A DNA stretch of 64,000 bases, from positions 2,692,001 through 2,756,000 of the forward strand of contig NZ_JAUTAE010000001.1 of the NCBI RefSeq assembly GCF_030818415.1, in the 5' to 3' direction. The translations under genes and the position numbers were made by a program. Shown here in pieces: positions 33,956 through 42,724 of this stretch. How positions within the stretch are numbered: position 1 is the first letter of the stretch; every line of letters starts with the position of its first letter. The notes beneath the pieces were generated by a model. That model was not told where the DNA came from and made no database searches. It saw nothing but the letters and a program-made list of their open reading frames with translations. Source of the DNA: Sphingomonas sp. SORGH_AS_0950 (lineage in GTDB: Bacteria; Pseudomonadota; Alphaproteobacteria; Sphingomonadales; Sphingomonadaceae).

Positions 33956-34681
33956 ATGCGTCTGGCTCTTTCCCGTTTCGACTATTGGATCGAACTGGCG
34001 CTGTCGACGGCGGCCGCCGCGATGGTCGTCGCCGCGCTCGCGCCGTTGCCCGCGCAGGCCAGCCTCTTCGGCAAGAAGCAGCCGGTCGAGGATTTCACCA
34101 CCACCCGCCCCGCGCCCATGCCCGCCCAGCCGGTCCAGCCCGCCAACGGCTCGATCTTCCAGGCGGCCGACGGCTATGCCGCGCTGTACGAGGGATGGCG
34201 CGCGCGCCGGGTCGGCGATCCGCTGACCATCGTCCTCGTCGAGCGCACGGCGGCGTCCAAGTCGGCGACCTCCAAGCTCGGCTCGAAGGGCGATCTGGGG
34301 ATCAACCCGCCGACCACCGGCCCGCTGGGCTCGCTGCTCAAGTCGACCGATATCGGCATGGGCGGCAGCCGCAACTTCAACGGTTCGGGCGCGGCCGACC
34401 AGTCCAACTCGCTGTCGGGCGAGATCAGCGTGACCGTGGCGCAGGTATTCCCCAACGGCACCATGCTGGTCCAGGGGCAGAAGCGCGTGACGCTGAACCG
34501 CGGTGACGAGTTCATCCGGATCAAGGGGCTGGTCCGCATGGCCGATATCGGCATCGACAACCGCGTCGAATCGACCCGCGTCGCCGATGCGCAGATCGCC
34601 TATACCGGCAAGGGCGACGTCGCCCGCGCCAGCCGCCAGGGCTGGCTGAGCCGTTTCTTCCAGGCCGTCAGCCCGTTCTGA
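33956..34681 (+). CDS. flgH: Flagellar L-ring protein FlgH, without lipobox
   Basis: 241 residues from ATG 33956, with GAGG six bases before it (an in-frame GTG at 33944 overlaps the flgG stop and is possible). FlgH forms the outer-membrane L ring. Conserved parts: YEGWRARRVGDPLTIVLVERTAASKSA, GEISVTVAQVFPNGTMLVQGQKRVTLNRGDEFIRIKGLVR, STRVADAQIAYTGKGDV. The N-terminus is a signal peptide ending PLPAQAS, with no lipobox and no cysteine anywhere, whereas classical FlgH is a lipoprotein. Confidence 0.92.
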   Translation: MRLALSRFDYWIELALSTAAAAMVVAALAPLPAQASLFGKKQPVEDFTTTRPAPMPAQPVQPANGSIFQAADGYAALYEGWRARRVGDPLTIVLVERTAASKSATSKLGSKGDLGINPPTTGPLGSLLKSTDIGMGGSRNFNGSGAADQSNSLSGEISVTVAQVFPNGTMLVQGQKRVTLNRGDEFIRIKGLVRMADIGIDNRVESTRVADAQIAYTGKGDVARASRQGWLSRFFQAVSPF

Positions 34682-34692
34682 GGCATAGAGAC

Positions 34693-35787
34693 ATGATCCG
34701 CTTCCTCCTCACGCTCCTCGCCACGCTCCTGATCGCGGCCCCGGCCTCGGCCGACCGGATCAAGGATCTGGGCGGTTTCCAGGGCATCCGCACCAACCAG
34801 CTGACCGGATACGGCGTCGTCGTCGGCCTGCCGGGCACGGGCGACGACAATCTGGAATATACCGTCCAGTCGCTGAAGGCGGTGGTTTCACGGTTCGGCC
34901 TGCAACTGCCGCCGGGCGCCAATCCGGGGATGAAGAACGCCGCGGTGGTGATGGTCACCGCCGAGCTGCCGCCCTTCGCCAAGCCGGGGCAGAAGCTGGA
35001 CATCACCGTGTCCTCGATGGGCAAGGCCAAGTCGCTGCGCGGCGGCGCGCTGATCCTCACCCCGCTCCAGGGCGCCGATGGCCAGATCTATGCGATGGCG
35101 CAGGGCAATCTCGCGGTCGGCGGCCTGGGTGCCGAGGGTGCGGACGGGTCGAAGATCGTCGTCAACGTCCCCTCCACCGGCCGCATCCCCGAGGGCGCGA
35201 CGGTCGAGCGTGCGGTCGCGACCGGCTTCGACACCGCGCCGATGCTGACCTTCAACCTGGCGCGCGCCGACTTCACCACCGCGCAGAATGTCGCGCAGGC
35301 GATCAATGCGCGCCTCGGCATGGGCATTGCGCAGGCGATGGACGCCGTGTCGGTCGCGGTCCGCGCGCCGATGGGTGCCGATGTCCGCGCCACGCTGATG
35401 TCCGAGATCGAGAATCTCGACGTCGCCTCCGCCGAGCCGCCCGCCAAGGTGATCGTCAACGCGCGCACCGGCACCGTCGTCATCAACTCGGCGGTCCGGG
35501 TCGGCCCGGCGGCGGTGACTCACGGCAAGCTGACCGTGAAGATCGACGAGCAGCAGCGCGTCAGCCAGCCCGGCCCCTTGAGCGGCGGCCAGACTGCGAT
35601 CACCCAGAAATCGGGCGTCTCGGTCGAGGAGGAGCGTCGTCCGATGTTCGTCCTGGCCCCCGGTCCCAAGCTCGCCGACATCGTCAAGGCGGTGAACGCG
35701 ATCGGCGCGGCCCCGTCCGACCTGGTCGCCATCCTCGAAGCGCTGAAGGAAGCCGGCGCGCTGAAAGCGGAGTTGATCGTCCTGTGA
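34693..35787 (+). CDS. flgI: Flagellar P-ring protein FlgI
   Basis: 364 residues. Forms the P ring in the peptidoglycan layer. A clear signal peptide ends at AAPASA (about residue 20). Family blocks RIKDLGGFQGIRTNQLTGYGVVVGLPGTGDD and VSSMGKAKSLRGGALILTPLQGADGQIYAMAQG are present, and the end reads DLVAILEALKEAGALKAELIVL. Stop overlaps the flgJ start. Confidence 0.96.
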   Translation: MIRFLLTLLATLLIAAPASADRIKDLGGFQGIRTNQLTGYGVVVGLPGTGDDNLEYTVQSLKAVVSRFGLQLPPGANPGMKNAAVVMVTAELPPFAKPGQKLDITVSSMGKAKSLRGGALILTPLQGADGQIYAMAQGNLAVGGLGAEGADGSKIVVNVPSTGRIPEGATVERAVATGFDTAPMLTFNLARADFTTAQNVAQAINARLGMGIAQAMDAVSVAVRAPMGADVRATLMSEIENLDVASAEPPAKVIVNARTGTVVINSAVRVGPAAVTHGKLTVKIDEQQRVSQPGPLSGGQTAITQKSGVSVEEERRPMFVLAPGPKLADIVKAVNAIGAAPSDLVAILEALKEAGALKAELIVL

Positions 35788-36125
35788 CCCAGAGCATCGC
35801 ACCCAGCTCGGCGATTTCGCCGACTTCCGCCCCCGCCTCGGCGATTTCGGGAAGCGTGTCGACCGACACCCGGCGGCTGTCCAACGGCGCCAATCTGGAC
35901 AAGGCGGGCACCCAGTTCGAGGCGATCTTCACCGGCATGATGCTCAAGGCGATGCGCCAGACCAAGCTGGGCGACACGATGTTCGAATCGAAGGCGCTGG
36001 ACACGTTCCGCGACATGCAGGATCAACAGGTCGCGCAGACGATGGCGGTCCAGGCGCCGCTGGGCATCGGCAAGGCGGTCACCGCCTTCCTCGCCAAATC
36101 TCAACCTGCCGTTAACCAGAAATAA
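35784..36125 (+). CDS. flgJ: Rod-binding protein FlgJ, N-terminal domain only
   Basis: 113 residues from GTG 35784, overlapping flgI by four bases. It holds the rod-capping domain AGTQFEAIFTGMMLKAMRQTKLGDTMFESKALDTFRDMQDQQVAQTMA. The C-terminal muramidase domain of enterobacterial FlgJ is absent, which is usual in alphaproteobacteria; the SLT-like protein at 25.7 kb probably replaces it. Confidence 0.88.
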   Translation: MTQSIAPSSAISPTSAPASAISGSVSTDTRRLSNGANLDKAGTQFEAIFTGMMLKAMRQTKLGDTMFESKALDTFRDMQDQQVAQTMAVQAPLGIGKAVTAFLAKSQPAVNQK

Positions 36126-36140
36126 TGTAGCACGAGTCGC

Positions 36141-37493
36141 ATGAGCGATCTGCTCTCTATCGGCGCTTCGGGCGTCCGCGCATATCAAACCGCGCTGACC
36201 GCCGTTGGTGAGAATATCGCCAATGTCGCGACGGACGGCTATTCGCGCCGGACGGTCACGACGCAGGAGGTCTCGCCCGCGGCGGGGCTGTCGGCGAACA
36301 AGGTGTCGGCGGGCTCGGGCGTGGTGGTGCTGGGCATCGCGCGTTCGACCGACGTCTATGCCACCGCCGCGGTGCGCGCCGCCACCTCCGACCTGTCGCG
36401 GACCCAGACGGGGGCGACCTGGCTGAGCCGGATCGAGAGCACGCTGACCGGCGATCAGGTGCAGACCCGCCTGACCTCCTTCTTCACCGCCGCGCGCACC
36501 CTGGCCTCGGATCCGAGCTCGAACGCGCTGCGCGCGACGATGCTGGAGGCGGCGCGGTCGACCGCCAGCGCCTTCAGCGCGACCAATGCGGCCTTCGACC
36601 AGGTCCAGTCCGATTTCGACGGCCAGGCGCGGCAGGCGGCGCAGGACCTGTCCTCGCTCGCCGTCTCGCTGGTGCGCGTCAATGACGGGCTGGGCCGGAC
36701 CCAGGCGGGAACGGCGGCGGCGGCGCAACTGACCGACCAGCGCGACCAGATCCTGACCAAGATGAGCGCGCTGGCCGACATCACCAGCACCACCGACTAT
36801 CTGGGGCGCGCGACGGTGCGGCTGGGCGATCGCGCCGGGCCGGTGCTGGCCGCACCCGACGTGACGGGTTCGGTGACCTATCAGCGCGGAACCGACGGCA
36901 GCGTGTCCTTCAAGGTGGCGGTGCAGGGCGAGCTTCAGGACTTCATCCCCACCGGCGGGTTGATGGCGGGGATGCTCGACGGGGCGGAGCGGATCAACGC
37001 CACGCGCGGCGCCTTCAACCAGGTCGCGAAGGATTTCGTCAACACCGTCAATACCTTGCAGGCGGGCGGCCAGGACGTGAACGGTCAGCAGGGCGCAAAG
37101 ATGTTCGCCCTGACCGACGGCACCGCCAATATGAGCCTGTTGCTGACCAGCGGCTCCGGCATCGCGGCGGCCAGCAATGGCGCGGGATCGCGCAACGCCG
37201 ACAATCTGACCCTGCTCGAACAGGCGCGCAGCAACACGAGCACCGGCAATTTCGAAAACCGGCTGACCCAGATCGTCACCGGCAACGCCACCACGCTCAA
37301 GCAGCGCCAGACCGTCGCCGAGGCGCAGACCGCGATCAGCGACGGCGCCAAGGCCACGCTGTCGGCGGCTTCGGGCGTGACGCTGGACTCGGAGGCGGTG
37401 ACGCTGATGCGGTTCCAGCAGGCCTATTCCGCGTCGAGCCGCGTCATCCAGGCCGCGCGCGACACCTTCCAGTCCATTCTCGAGCTCCGGTAA
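36141..37493 (+). CDS. flgK: Hook-associated protein 1, FlgK
   Basis: 450 residues. Joins hook to filament. N-terminal motif GVRAYQTALTAVGENIANVATDGYSRRTV and C-terminal SGVTLDSEAVTLMRFQQAYSASSRVIQAARDTFQSILEL are standard; the long coiled-coil region around 130-210 is present. Five bases separate it from flgL. Confidence 0.93.
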   Translation: MSDLLSIGASGVRAYQTALTAVGENIANVATDGYSRRTVTTQEVSPAAGLSANKVSAGSGVVVLGIARSTDVYATAAVRAATSDLSRTQTGATWLSRIESTLTGDQVQTRLTSFFTAARTLASDPSSNALRATMLEAARSTASAFSATNAAFDQVQSDFDGQARQAAQDLSSLAVSLVRVNDGLGRTQAGTAAAAQLTDQRDQILTKMSALADITSTTDYLGRATVRLGDRAGPVLAAPDVTGSVTYQRGTDGSVSFKVAVQGELQDFIPTGGLMAGMLDGAERINATRGAFNQVAKDFVNTVNTLQAGGQDVNGQQGAKMFALTDGTANMSLLLTSGSGIAAASNGAGSRNADNLTLLEQARSNTSTGNFENRLTQIVTGNATTLKQRQTVAEAQTAISDGAKATLSAASGVTLDSEAVTLMRFQQAYSASSRVIQAARDTFQSILELR

Positions 37494-37498
37494 CGGCC

Positions 37499-38392
37499 AT
37501 GCAGATTTCCACCAACGTCTTCTATGAAACGGCGTCGCGCCGGATGTCGGAGCTGACGGGCAAGGCGAATGCGCTGCAGGTCGAGATTTCGACCGGCAAG
37601 AAGCTGCAGACCCCATCCGACGACGCCGCCGCATCGGCCCAGATCGCCGAGTTCAACCGGCGCGACGCCAATGACGCGGTCTACAAGACCAATCTGACGG
37701 TGGCGGGATCGCTGCTGCAACAGGCGGACACCACGCTGGGCCAGATCGGCAAGCAGGTGCAGAAGGCGCTGGAACTGGCGACCCAGGCCGCCAACGGCAC
37801 GCTGTCGGCCGCCAACCGGTCGAGCGTGGGCGACCAGATCGCCTCGATTCGCGACGCGCTGGTCGGGCTTGCCAATTCCAAGGATGCGCGCGGCCTGCCG
37901 CTGTTCGGCGCGGCGGCGGGAACCGATGCCGTCAAGCAGGTCAACGGCACCTATGTCTATTCGGGGGCCAGTGTCTCCGACATCCCGATCGCCGACGGCC
38001 AGTCGATCGACGTGTCGGTCGGCGCGGACCGGGTGTTCAAGGCGGGCAGCGACGACACGCTCAACGTGCTTAACAACCTGGTTACCGCACTTCAGTCAGG
38101 ATCTGGTGACGTCAGCGCGTCCATCAAGGACGCGATGAACAAGTTGAGTGCCGCGAACGACAATATCGCGAGCGTGCAGGCCTCGGTCGGCGCGCGCGCG
38201 GCGCGTGTCGAATTGCAGCAGGGGTTGCAGCAAAAGGCCGCCACCGACCGCACGGCGCTCCGCTCCAGCGTCGAAGACGCCGATGCCGTCACGACCATCA
38301 CCCAGTTGCAGCAGACGATGACCGTGTTGCAGGCGACCCAGGCCAGCTTCACCAAGCTGTCGAACCTGTCGCTGTTCGATTACCTCAAGTGA
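37499..38392 (+). CDS. flgL: Hook-associated protein 3, FlgL
   Basis: 297 residues, flagellin-like. N-terminal D0/D1 (MQISTNVFYETASRRMSELTGKANALQVEISTGKKLQTPSDDAAASAQI) and C-terminal helical region (SVEDADAVTTITQLQQTMTVLQATQASFTKLSNLSLFDYL) are intact. Last structural gene of the flgB run; motA follows after 100 bases. Confidence 0.92.
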   Translation: MQISTNVFYETASRRMSELTGKANALQVEISTGKKLQTPSDDAAASAQIAEFNRRDANDAVYKTNLTVAGSLLQQADTTLGQIGKQVQKALELATQAANGTLSAANRSSVGDQIASIRDALVGLANSKDARGLPLFGAAAGTDAVKQVNGTYVYSGASVSDIPIADGQSIDVSVGADRVFKAGSDDTLNVLNNLVTALQSGSGDVSASIKDAMNKLSAANDNIASVQASVGARAARVELQQGLQQKAATDRTALRSSVEDADAVTTITQLQQTMTVLQATQASFTKLSNLSLFDYLK

Positions 38393-38492
38393 TGCTGTCC
38401 GGGCCCGCGCCCGGTAACCCTATTTTGACCTAAGAGGCGTAGGCGGGTGGTCTGACAGGCACAGCGCCGGTCTTCGGGAGAATCGGTTCACC

Positions 38493-39356
38493 ATGTTTCC
38501 TGCCATCGGCCTCGTCATCCTGCTCGGCATGGTGTTCGGCGGCTTCGCCATCACCGGCGGCAAGCTGGGCCCCGTGTTCGAGGCGATCCCGCACGAGATG
38601 CTCATCATCGGCGGCGCGGCCGTCGGCGCGCTCGTCATCGGCAATTCCGGCAAGGAGCTGAAGGCGCTGGGCGGCGCGATGGGCAAGATCTTCAAGGGTC
38701 CGAAATACAAGAAGCAGGACTATCTCGACGTCATCTTCCTCGTCTCGAAGCTGATGAAGATGCTGCGCACCGAAGGCCCGATCGCGCTGGAACCGCATGT
38801 CGAGGACCCCAAGTCCTCGTCGGTCTTCGCCGAATATCCGCGCCTCGTCGCCGACCATACGCTGGTCAACCTGATCGCCGACACGCTGCGGCTGGTCGTC
38901 GTCTCGTCGGGCACGCTCGACGTGCATGCGGTCGAGGAGGTGATGGACAATGCGATCAAGACCCACCACCACGAGGTCGAGGGGCCGCAGGGCACGCTTC
39001 AGAGCCTGGCCGATTCGCTGCCCGCGCTCGGCATCGTCGCCGCCGTGCTCGGCATCGTGAAGACCATGGGTTCGATCGACAAGCCGCCGAGCGTGCTGGG
39101 CGGCATGATCGGCTCGGCGCTGGTCGGCACCTTCATGGGCGTGCTTCTGGCATATGGCATCGTGAACCCGTTCGCGGGCCGCCTGAAGCAGGTGATCGAC
39201 GCCGACGCGGCCATCTATCACGTGGTCAAGCAGATCATCATCGCCTCGCTCCACGGCCATCCGCAGCCGCTGGTCATCGAGGCGGCACGCTCCGGCATCG
39301 CGCACAAGGACCAGCCCGGCTTTGCCGAGGTGTTCGACGGCCTGCGGGGCAAATAA
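38493..39356 (+). CDS. motA: Flagellar motor stator protein MotA
   Basis: 287 residues. Proton channel subunit that pushes on FliG. Four membrane helices: about 4-22, 30-50, and a pair in the C-terminal half near 176-194 and 203-226. The loop region after TM2 contains the long cytoplasmic domain with KTHHHEVEGPQGTLQSLADSLPALGIVAAVLGIVKTMG. The 3' part (39057-39356) lies in a tandem duplication and recurs at 40508-40807. Confidence 0.95.
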   Translation: MFPAIGLVILLGMVFGGFAITGGKLGPVFEAIPHEMLIIGGAAVGALVIGNSGKELKALGGAMGKIFKGPKYKKQDYLDVIFLVSKLMKMLRTEGPIALEPHVEDPKSSSVFAEYPRLVADHTLVNLIADTLRLVVVSSGTLDVHAVEEVMDNAIKTHHHEVEGPQGTLQSLADSLPALGIVAAVLGIVKTMGSIDKPPSVLGGMIGSALVGTFMGVLLAYGIVNPFAGRLKQVIDADAAIYHVVKQIIIASLHGHPQPLVIEAARSGIAHKDQPGFAEVFDGLRGK

Positions 39357-39359
39357 GCC

Positions 39360-40253
39360 ATGGCCCGCGCACCGCACGGCAAGAACGAGCCGCCCAAGAT
39401 CGTCATCGTCAAGAAGATCATCGCCGATGGTCATGGCGGGCATCATGGCGGCGCGTGGAAGGTCGCCTATGCCGACTTCGTGACGGCGATGATGGCGTTC
39501 TTCCTGCTGCTCTGGCTGCTGGGCGCCACTACCGAGAAGCAGCGCAAGGGCATCGCCGACTATTTCGCGCCGACCCTGCTCGACACCAAGTCGGTGGGCA
39601 TCGGCGGCGGCGTCCTGAACGGCGGCGCGGGGCTGGGCCAGATGCGCAAGGAAAGCAGCGCGGCCATCACCCAGACCATGGTCATGAAGATCAACGGCCA
39701 GGGCGGCAACAAGGCGGGCACCGGCAACAAGGGCTCGCTGCGCAATCCCGACAGCATGGCGCGCGACCAGCAGACCTTCGACGCGGTCAAGCGCGAGCTT
39801 CTGAAGAAGATGGAGGTCACGCCCCAGCTCAAGAAGCTGGCGCAGCAGGTGCGTTTCATCCCGACCGACGACGGGCTGCGCATCGACCTGGTCGACAATG
39901 CCAATTATTCGATGTTCGCGATGGGGACGACCACGCTGACCCCGGAGGCGTCCGAGCTGATCGGCACGATCGCCAAGACGGTCGCCGACGTGCCCAACAC
40001 GATCATGATCCGCGGCCACACCGACGGCGTGCCCTATGGCGATCCGCGCGCGATGAACAACTGGCTGCTGTCGTCCAGCCGCGCCGAGGCGACCCGTCGC
40101 CGGCTGGCATCGGGCGGGCTCCCGGAGTCGCGGTTCGAGCGGATCGAGGGCGTCGCCGATCGCGAACCGATGATCGCGAACAACCCCTCCGACCCGCGCA
40201 ACCGCCGCGTGGCGATCACGCTGCTCTACCGCAAGGGCGCTTTCGGGCAGTAA
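39360..40253 (+). CDS. motB: Flagellar motor stator protein MotB, copy 1
   Basis: 297 residues. Anchors the stator to peptidoglycan. A basic N-terminal tail precedes a membrane helix with the channel aspartate (WKVAYADFVTAMMAFFLLLWLL, Asp39). The C-terminal OmpA domain carries IMIRGHTDGVPY and the expected NNWLLSSSRAEATRRRL helix. Three bases after motA. An identical second copy lies at 40811-41704. Confidence 0.95.
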   Translation: MARAPHGKNEPPKIVIVKKIIADGHGGHHGGAWKVAYADFVTAMMAFFLLLWLLGATTEKQRKGIADYFAPTLLDTKSVGIGGGVLNGGAGLGQMRKESSAAITQTMVMKINGQGGNKAGTGNKGSLRNPDSMARDQQTFDAVKRELLKKMEVTPQLKKLAQQVRFIPTDDGLRIDLVDNANYSMFAMGTTTLTPEASELIGTIAKTVADVPNTIMIRGHTDGVPYGDPRAMNNWLLSSSRAEATRRRLASGGLPESRFERIEGVADREPMIANNPSDPRNRRVAITLLYRKGAFGQ

Positions 40254-40366
40254 GCGGGACGGTCCGCTTCGTCCGGGCGTCTTTGGGGGATCGACAGTCC
40301 GTAAGGGGTATTCTTCCCTCTCCCCTGTCCAGGGGAAAGGGATGGGATGACAACCCCACCCAAGCA

Positions 40367-40424
40367 AAAGGCCCGCCCGACCATCCTGCTCCGGGAGACG
40401 AGCAGGACGGTCGGACGGGCCTTT
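40367..40424. terminator. Bidirectional terminator after motB, copy 1
   Basis: Arms at 40367-40390 and 40401-40424 form a 24-base stem with two mismatched positions around the loop ccgggagacg. It originally separated motB from the convergent mucR. The duplicate is at 41818-41875. Confidence 0.82.
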
Positions 40425-40450
40425 ATGCGATCGGTCGATCGCGTCGTCGC

Positions 40451-40507
40451 TTATTCGGCGTCGGCGGCCTCGGCCTTGCGCGGCTTGCGCGCGGCAGGCG
40501 CGGCGCC
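40451..40507 (-). pseudogene. mucR 3' fragment created by the duplication
   Basis: The last 18 codons plus stop of mucR (encoding GAAPAARKPRKAEAADAE), cut at MucR codon 146. It has no start or DNA-binding region and no likely function. Confidence 0.9.
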
Positions 40508-40807
40508 GTGAAGACCATGGGTTCGATCGACAAGCCGCCGAGCGTGCTGGGCGGCATGATCGGCTCGGCGCTGGTCGGCACCTTCATGGGCGTGCTTCTG
40601 GCATATGGCATCGTGAACCCGTTCGCGGGCCGCCTGAAGCAGGTGATCGACGCCGACGCGGCCATCTATCACGTGGTCAAGCAGATCATCATCGCCTCGC
40701 TCCACGGCCATCCGCAGCCGCTGGTCATCGAGGCGGCACGCTCCGGCATCGCGCACAAGGACCAGCCCGGCTTTGCCGAGGTGTTCGACGGCCTGCGGGG
40801 CAAATAA
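40508..40807 (+). pseudogene. motA 3' fragment created by the duplication
   Basis: Codons 189-287 of motA, missing TM1, TM2 and part of TM3. By chance the fragment opens with an in-frame GTG (and ATG at 40517), so a 99-residue membrane fragment could be made, but no Shine-Dalgarno is evident. Its stop at 40805-40807 precedes motB copy 2 by three bases, as in the original. Confidence 0.92.
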
Positions 40808-40810
40808 GCC

Positions 40811-41704
40811 ATGGCCCGCGCACCGCACGGCAAGAACGAGCCGCCCAAGATCGTCATCGTCAAGAAGATCATCGCCGATGGTCATGGCGGGCATCATGGC
40901 GGCGCGTGGAAGGTCGCCTATGCCGACTTCGTGACGGCGATGATGGCGTTCTTCCTGCTGCTCTGGCTGCTGGGCGCCACTACCGAGAAGCAGCGCAAGG
41001 GCATCGCCGACTATTTCGCGCCGACCCTGCTCGACACCAAGTCGGTGGGCATCGGCGGCGGCGTCCTGAACGGCGGCGCGGGGCTGGGCCAGATGCGCAA
41101 GGAAAGCAGCGCGGCCATCACCCAGACCATGGTCATGAAGATCAACGGCCAGGGCGGCAACAAGGCGGGCACCGGCAACAAGGGCTCGCTGCGCAATCCC
41201 GACAGCATGGCGCGCGACCAGCAGACCTTCGACGCGGTCAAGCGCGAGCTTCTGAAGAAGATGGAGGTCACGCCCCAGCTCAAGAAGCTGGCGCAGCAGG
41301 TGCGTTTCATCCCGACCGACGACGGGCTGCGCATCGACCTGGTCGACAATGCCAATTATTCGATGTTCGCGATGGGGACGACCACGCTGACCCCGGAGGC
41401 GTCCGAGCTGATCGGCACGATCGCCAAGACGGTCGCCGACGTGCCCAACACGATCATGATCCGCGGCCACACCGACGGCGTGCCCTATGGCGATCCGCGC
41501 GCGATGAACAACTGGCTGCTGTCGTCCAGCCGCGCCGAGGCGACCCGTCGCCGGCTGGCATCGGGCGGGCTCCCGGAGTCGCGGTTCGAGCGGATCGAGG
41601 GCGTCGCCGATCGCGAACCGATGATCGCGAACAACCCCTCCGACCCGCGCAACCGCCGCGTGGCGATCACGCTGCTCTACCGCAAGGGCGCTTTCGGGCA
41701 GTAA
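40811..41704 (+). CDS. motB: Flagellar motor stator protein MotB, copy 2
   Basis: 297 residues, identical to the protein at 39360-40253; it sits in copy 2 of the 1451-bp duplication. If real, the cell has two motB per motA in the transcript, though the terminator at 40367-40424 stands between the copies and read-through would be needed to express this one. Confidence 0.88.
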   Translation: MARAPHGKNEPPKIVIVKKIIADGHGGHHGGAWKVAYADFVTAMMAFFLLLWLLGATTEKQRKGIADYFAPTLLDTKSVGIGGGVLNGGAGLGQMRKESSAAITQTMVMKINGQGGNKAGTGNKGSLRNPDSMARDQQTFDAVKRELLKKMEVTPQLKKLAQQVRFIPTDDGLRIDLVDNANYSMFAMGTTTLTPEASELIGTIAKTVADVPNTIMIRGHTDGVPYGDPRAMNNWLLSSSRAEATRRRLASGGLPESRFERIEGVADREPMIANNPSDPRNRRVAITLLYRKGAFGQ

Positions 41705-41817
41705 GCGGGACGGTCCGCTTCGTCCGGGCGTCTTTGGGGGATCGACAGTCCGTAAGGGGTATTCTTCCCTCTCCCCTGTCCAGGGGAAAGGGATGGGATG
41801 ACAACCCCACCCAAGCA

Positions 41818-41875
41818 AAAGGCCCGCCCGACCATCCTGCTCCGGGAGACGAGCAGGACGGTCGGACGGGCCTTT
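41818..41875. terminator. Bidirectional terminator after motB, copy 2
   Basis: Duplicate of the hairpin at 40367-40424, between motB copy 2 and the intact mucR. Confidence 0.82.
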
Positions 41876-41901
41876 ATGCGATCGGTCGATCGCGTCGTCG
41901 C

Positions 41902-42393
41902 TTATTCGGCGTCGGCGGCCTCGGCCTTGCGCGGCTTGCGCGCGGCAGGCGCGGCGCCCGCGTTGCGCGGACCGGGCTTGCGGCCCAGGCCGATCTTCTT
42001 GGCCATCGCGCGACGGCTTTCCGAATAGCTCTCGGCGACCATCGGATAGTCGGGCTTCAGGCCGTAGCGCTCGCGATATTCCTCAGGCGTCAGGCCATGG
42101 GTCGCCAGATGGCGGCGCAGAGTCTTGTAGGGCTTGCCGTCGATCATCGAGACGATGTGATCCTTCGACGCAAGCGACTTGCGGACCGAAACCGCCGGAA
42201 CATATTCGGTCGGCGCTTCGACATCGGCGGCCTGCGGCGCGCTGCCCAGAAGCGAAGATACGGTTTCGTGCATCTTGTGCAGAAAGGCCGGAACCTCTTC
42301 GGACGAAGTGCGGGTGTTGGGATTACCCAGCCACGCGATGGTCAGTTCGGTCGCCAGTTCTACGGCATTCACATCGATAGGGTCGTCGGCCAT
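41902..42393 (-). CDS. mucR: MucR/Ros family transcriptional regulator without cysteines
   Basis: 163 residues. The Ros/MucR domain is clear: an N-terminal oligomerisation region (ELATELTIAWLGNPNT), then SLASKDHIVSMIDGKPYKTLRRHLATHGLTPEEYRERYGLKPDYPMVAESYSESRRAMAKKIGLGRKPG. The zinc-finger cysteine seen in rhizobial MucR (ICLEDG-type) is a serine here, and the protein has no cysteine at all; the two histidines remain. It ends in a Lys/Ala-rich tail. MucR proteins are H-NS-like silencers controlling surface polysaccharide and, in several alphaproteobacteria, flagella. Confidence 0.88.
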   Translation of the reverse strand: MADDPIDVNAVELATELTIAWLGNPNTRTSSEEVPAFLHKMHETVSSLLGSAPQAADVEAPTEYVPAVSVRKSLASKDHIVSMIDGKPYKTLRRHLATHGLTPEEYRERYGLKPDYPMVAESYSESRRAMAKKIGLGRKPGPRNAGAAPAARKPRKAEAADAE

Positions 42394-42700
42394 GATACGC
42401 TCCTTTTTTATTTATGGTTTGACCTAACCGTCAATCTCGCCGCGTCAACCGTCCGGAGCGGAAATGGGTCAAATATATCCGTTTCTCTATTCGTTTGACT
42501 TGGTGAGGCGCCAATATCTCTATTTGGGACGGCGTTGCTGCGGCTGATGGGCACAGATGCACGGCGATAGGGTCGGCAAGCCGGGCAATGCTTGGCGAAG
42601 CATGTTTAAATCCAGATCAAGAATTGGATGACGGCTCCGTCATCAGCGTGGTTTTGCAAGCAATTACCCAGCTGTTTCCACGCCCCTTCGGTTCCACGAT
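42394..42700. other. AT-richer intergenic region upstream of mucR
   Basis: About 300 bases, noticeably richer in A and T than the surroundings (tttttatttatgg, caaatatatccgtttctctattcg). Holds the mucR promoter region; repeated ttgacctaa and tttgacttgg stretches could be -35 elements. AT-rich tracts would suit MucR autoregulation. No coding frame convinces. Confidence 0.4.
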
Positions 42701-42724
42701 TGCAAAAAATGCAACAAAAATTGT

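Larger units (their letters stand above)
39057..40507. repeat. Tandem duplication, copy 1 (1451 bp)
   Basis: Runs from MotA codon 189 through motB and the intergenic terminator to the mucR 3' end. The next 1451 bases (40508-41958) appear identical. At the junction only one base of microhomology is visible (the C at 39056/40507). Confidence 0.95.
40508..41958. repeat. Tandem duplication, copy 2 (1451 bp)
   Basis: Second unit of the apparently perfect repeat; it ends inside the intact mucR gene. No base difference from copy 1 was seen. Confidence 0.95.

Noticed and set aside
38430..40367. Minus-strand open frame of 645 codons opposite motA and motB
   Set aside because: Antisense shadow of two certain genes; His/Arg/Asp-rich and repeated only because of the duplication.
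39455..40807. Plus-strand 450-codon frame joining motB DNA to the motA fragment through the duplication junction
   Set aside because: Its motB part is out of frame with motB; the fusion is a by-product of the junction, although it ends in true MotA residues.
3015..42393. The flagellar island as a horizontally acquired element
   Set aside because: Base composition and codon use match the surroundings; no integrase, tRNA target or flanking direct repeat was seen, and rpoN and lpt genes continue in native order.
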